Assembly: GCF_002879855.1 (NCBI RefSeq)
Contig: NZ_PNYB01000023.1
Coordinates: forward strand, 21,593 to 85,592
Reading direction: 5' to 3'
Length of the DNA: 64,000 bases
From: Trinickia soli
Lineage (GTDB): Bacteria > Pseudomonadota > Gammaproteobacteria > Burkholderiales > Burkholderiaceae
Shown: positions 61,696 through 64,000 of the stretch, in pieces
Layout: each line of letters opens with the position of its first letter
How positions within the stretch are numbered: position 1 is the stretch's first letter
Position numbers and translations under genes: made by a program
Notes under the pieces: generated by a model
Database searches by the model: none
Told to the model about the DNA's origin: nothing
What the model saw: only the letters and a program-made list of their open reading frames with translations

Positions 61696-62823
61696 ATGAA
61701 CTCACTACCCCATCGAGCATCGCCCGGTGCGCGCCCGCGGCCCGTTTTGATGATTCCGCTGCGCCGCTGCGGCAGCCACGCATTGCGTCTGCGTTTGAAT
61801 TTGAGCGACGGGTTCTACTCGCCCTACCCGCTGCATATCGTCGACTTCATGCCGATCGTGCCGCTCTACGGTGACCTGCAAGACGATCGCGCCTACTTCC
61901 GGCTCGTGACCGACGTCGTCGGGTTGCAGGCGGCGAGCATGGTGAAGTGGCCCGGCATCGTGTTCGATCCGGTGGACGTATTCGAAGCGATCCGTCACGA
62001 GCCGCGCAGTGTGCATCGGATCGTCTGGGAGTTGCTGCTGCGAGCGGGCGAGCACAACGGCGCCCGCGTCGTCATGGACAAATCGCTCGACAGCGTGCAT
62101 TACGCCGACGAACTGATGCGGCTCTTTCCCGACATGCGGTTCCTGAACGTCGTGCGCGATCCGCGCGCGCAGATCGCGTCGATGAATCAGGCGATCATTC
62201 ACGACTTCGATACGCTCCTCAATGCGCAAACCTGGGTCGAGGCGCATCGCGCTGCCGACAGGGTTCGAGAGCACTATCCGCAACGGACGCTGACGGTCCG
62301 CTACGAGGATTTCCTGGCTGACGAAGAAGCCGTGCTGAAGGAGATCTGCGGCTTCTTCGGCATCGCGTTCGTGCCGAAGATGCTGGACGTATCGCACTCG
62401 GCCGAAGCGCGACAGATCTCGCGGATGTCGGCCCTGTGGTCGTCCAATTGCTTCGCACCGATCGCCGCGAACATCGACAAGTACAAGAAGGCCCTGTCGA
62501 TGGAGGAAATCGCGATCATCGAAACGCTGACGGGCCCCTACATGCAGCGCTACGGCTACGAGCGCATGACGGACGGCGGCGCAGCGATCGATGCGAAGAC
62601 GCTCGACGCCGCGCGCGCAACCTCCGACCTCGGTCGGGGGCAGGCGTGGCAGACGCTCGAGCGCAGCAACTTTCGCGACTTCGCGCTGCGGCGGCACCGT
62701 GCCGAATATCTTGCGACTGTGCGTGCACGGATGGAGCAATGGGCGGCCGCGCGCGCGACGCAGCGCCATGACGAAGCCGGGAAACTCGACGAGTTGACCG
62801 AAGCGTTCGAAGTGCATGACTGA
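61696..62823 (+). CDS. PAPS-dependent sulfotransferase
   Basis: 375-aa sulfotransferase-family protein. The 5'-phosphosulfate-binding loop is IPLRRCGSHALRLRL near residues 20-34; the 3'-phosphate-binding region is FLNVVRDPRAQIASMN near residues 150-165; the C-terminal region has VRYEDFLADEEAVLKEICGFFGI, which is typical of the family. It transfers sulfate from PAPS to an alcohol or amine; the acceptor is not known. It starts 20 bases after the DHH gene, so both are probably co-transcribed with cysC. Confidence 0.85.
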   Translation: MNSLPHRASPGARPRPVLMIPLRRCGSHALRLRLNLSDGFYSPYPLHIVDFMPIVPLYGDLQDDRAYFRLVTDVVGLQAASMVKWPGIVFDPVDVFEAIRHEPRSVHRIVWELLLRAGEHNGARVVMDKSLDSVHYADELMRLFPDMRFLNVVRDPRAQIASMNQAIIHDFDTLLNAQTWVEAHRAADRVREHYPQRTLTVRYEDFLADEEAVLKEICGFFGIAFVPKMLDVSHSAEARQISRMSALWSSNCFAPIAANIDKYKKALSMEEIAIIETLTGPYMQRYGYERMTDGGAAIDAKTLDAARATSDLGRGQAWQTLERSNFRDFALRRHRAEYLATVRARMEQWAAARATQRHDEAGKLDELTEAFEVHD

Positions 62824-62957
62824 CCGCGCCGCGCGCAAGCGATAAGCGCGCCCCTGATCAACGAGCGACCCACATTACCTTCCACCGCACCGGACGCAGC
62901 GCGCAATGGACGCGCACGCCGGACGGTGGAGGCCGTGCACCCTGAGAGAACACCATC

Positions 62958-63746
62958 ATGTCGATCGCGATGACATTACAGACGCAAGTCGCGCTTGCCT
63001 GCCTGTCCGGCTTGTCGATCGGCTTCGCGCTGGGTCTTGTCGGCGGCGGGGCCGGCACGTTGTCCGTGCCCTTGTTGCTTTATTTCGTCAAGGTCGGCGA
63101 TGCGCATGTCGCGATCGGAACCACAGCGGCTGCGATTTCCGCAACGGCGCTCGTCAACCTCGTCTCATACGCCCGGGCGGGCCTCGTGCAATGGCGCACG
63201 GGGGCCGTGTTCGCCGCCGCCGGCATGGCGGGCGCATTCGCGGGATCGCGCTGGTCGCTGCGCGTGGACGGCGGCGCCCTGATGCTTCTGCTTGCGGCCA
63301 TCGTCGCAGTCGTTGCGCTTTTGATGTTCTCGCCCGTGCAAGCGGCCAGCGGCGGCATGGCCGCGCCGGGCGCGCCGGGCAGAGCGTTCGCGACTGCCGG
63401 GGCGGGCGTGGCCGTTGGCGGCGTGGCCGGCTTCTTCGGCATCAGCGGCGGCTTCCTGTCGGTGCCGGCGCTGCATTTCATCGCACGGGTGCCCATGCTC
63501 GAAGCGGTGGCCTCCTCGCTCGTATCGGTCGTCGCATTCGGCTCGACGACGGCGGCCAACTACGCGCTGGCCGGAAAAGTGAACGCGCCACTCGCGCTCG
63601 CACTGGTTGTCGGCGGCGTCGTGGGCGGTCACGGGGGCATGCGTATGGCAAAGGCCATCGCCGTCAAAGGCCATGCGTTGCGCCGCATTTTCGCCGGATT
63701 GCTGCTCTTGATCGCCACCTATATCGCCTACCGGAGCGTCGGCTAG
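62958..63746 (+). CDS. TauE/SafE-family sulfite or organosulfonate exporter
   Basis: 262-aa membrane protein with eight hydrophobic segments. The N-terminal hallmark [19 protein letters not shown] and the repeated second-half motif [18 protein letters not shown] define the TauE/SafE family. It moves sulfite, sulfonates or similar anions. It lies between the sulfotransferase and cysD; the 134-base gap before it may hold its own promoter. Confidence 0.9.
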   Translation: MSIAMTLQTQVALACLSGLSIGFALGLVGGGAGTLSVPLLLYFVKVGDAHVAIGTTAAAISATALVNLVSYARAGLVQWRTGAVFAAAGMAGAFAGSRWSLRVDGGALMLLLAAIVAVVALLMFSPVQAASGGMAAPGAPGRAFATAGAGVAVGGVAGFFGISGGFLSVPALHFIARVPMLEAVASSLVSVVAFGSTTAANYALAGKVNAPLALALVVGGVVGGHGGMRMAKAIAVKGHALRRIFAGLLLLIATYIAYRSVG

Positions 63747-63819
63747 CGCGCCCGATCCGTCGATCGCGCAAACCACACGCGTTTTGAAGCTGTCCTTATC
63801 AAGATTTGAAGAGAACATC

Positions 63820-64000
63820 ATGTGCCTCCTTATAGAGAACGCTGACGCGGACACCCGCCCCCCTACGCGGCCGCGCATGGACCACCTCGACTGGCTCGAG
63901 GCGGAATCGATCCACATCCTGCGCGAGCTCGTGGCCGAGTGCAGCAAGCCTGCGCTGCTGTTTTCGGGCGGCAAGGACTCGGTGGTCGTGCTGCATCTGG
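63820..64000 (+). CDS. cysD: Sulfate adenylyltransferase subunit 2 (CysD), 5' part
   Basis: Partial: the window ends 60 codons in. The frame encodes [40 protein letters not shown], the family N-terminus (given in parts: [10 protein letters not shown], then [11 protein letters not shown] with the PP-loop SGGKDS). ATP sulfurylase makes APS for CysC. The start is the ATG at 63820; an ATG at 63877 gives the usual short N-terminus (MDHLDWLE) and is an alternative. cysN is expected beyond the window. Confidence 0.93.
   Translation, partial: MCLLIENADADTRPPTRPRMDHLDWLEAESIHILRELVAECSKPALLFSGGKDSVVVLHL

Overview
The window is high-GC DNA of a Burkholderia-type beta-proteobacterium (Burkholderiaceae such as Burkholderia, Paraburkholderia or Trinickia). 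The evidence is the beta-proteobacterial type II secretion cluster with its reversed gspC, the fused LivM-LivG permease/ATPase, a DUF3717 protein, an Ada-AlkA pair and a YbdK/GshA pair. No rRNA, tRNA, insertion sequence, phage or CRISPR array was seen. It looks like ordinary chromosome with dense operons.

Layout. 0.1-5.5 kb: a branched-chain-type amino acid ABC transporter (livF, fused livM-livG, livH, binding protein) on the minus strand, with a long leader that holds an intrinsic terminator. 5.7-10.5 kb: a second complete HAAT transporter (livG, livF, binding protein, livH, livM). 10.8-15.1 kb: a LysR regulator divergent from mmsA and a GMC dehydrogenase, probably a 3-hydroxypropionate-type catabolic unit. 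15.2-16.5 kb: an Lrp regulator, a decayed phenylalanine hydroxylase gene (phhA) and an intact phhB. 16.5-21.3 kb: a DUF3717 protein, a two-component system, a SET-domain protein, a glutamine amidotransferase and a Cys-rich MarR regulator. 21.3-25 kb: ybdK and a cation/proton antiporter, bracketed by two AT-rich intergenic regions that carry an inverted ~31 bp element and DnaA-box-like 9-mers. 25-29.7 kb: mnmC, the HU gene, a CobW-type metallochaperone and a lytic transglycosylase. 30-42 kb: the complete T2SS operon gspDEF-(C)-GHIJKLMN. 42-50 kb: an outer-membrane efflux lipoprotein divergent from an EmrB-type pump, a lipoprotein, gshA, alkA and ada. 50-53.6 kb: a small RNA gene, a VOC protein, yaeQ, a small secreted protein, a LysE exporter and a small membrane protein. 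53.6-57.7 kb: an IclR regulator, an amino acid ABC transporter and hutG. 58-59.8 kb: a chemoreceptor. 59.9-64 kb: cysC, a DHH phosphoesterase, a sulfotransferase, a TauE/SafE transporter and the start of cysD.

How the genes work together. The last block reads as a sulfation cassette: CysD and CysC make PAPS, the sulfotransferase uses it, and the DHH protein could remove the pAp by-product. Most genes left of about 27 kb run leftward and the T2SS operon runs rightward. Together with the DnaA-box-like sites this raises the possibility of a replication origin at 21.5-25 kb. The other items most worth a second look are the anti-Shine-Dalgarno-like small RNA at 50.1 kb, the phhA remnant, the Walker A lysine-to-arginine change in the second LivF, and the livK leader terminator.
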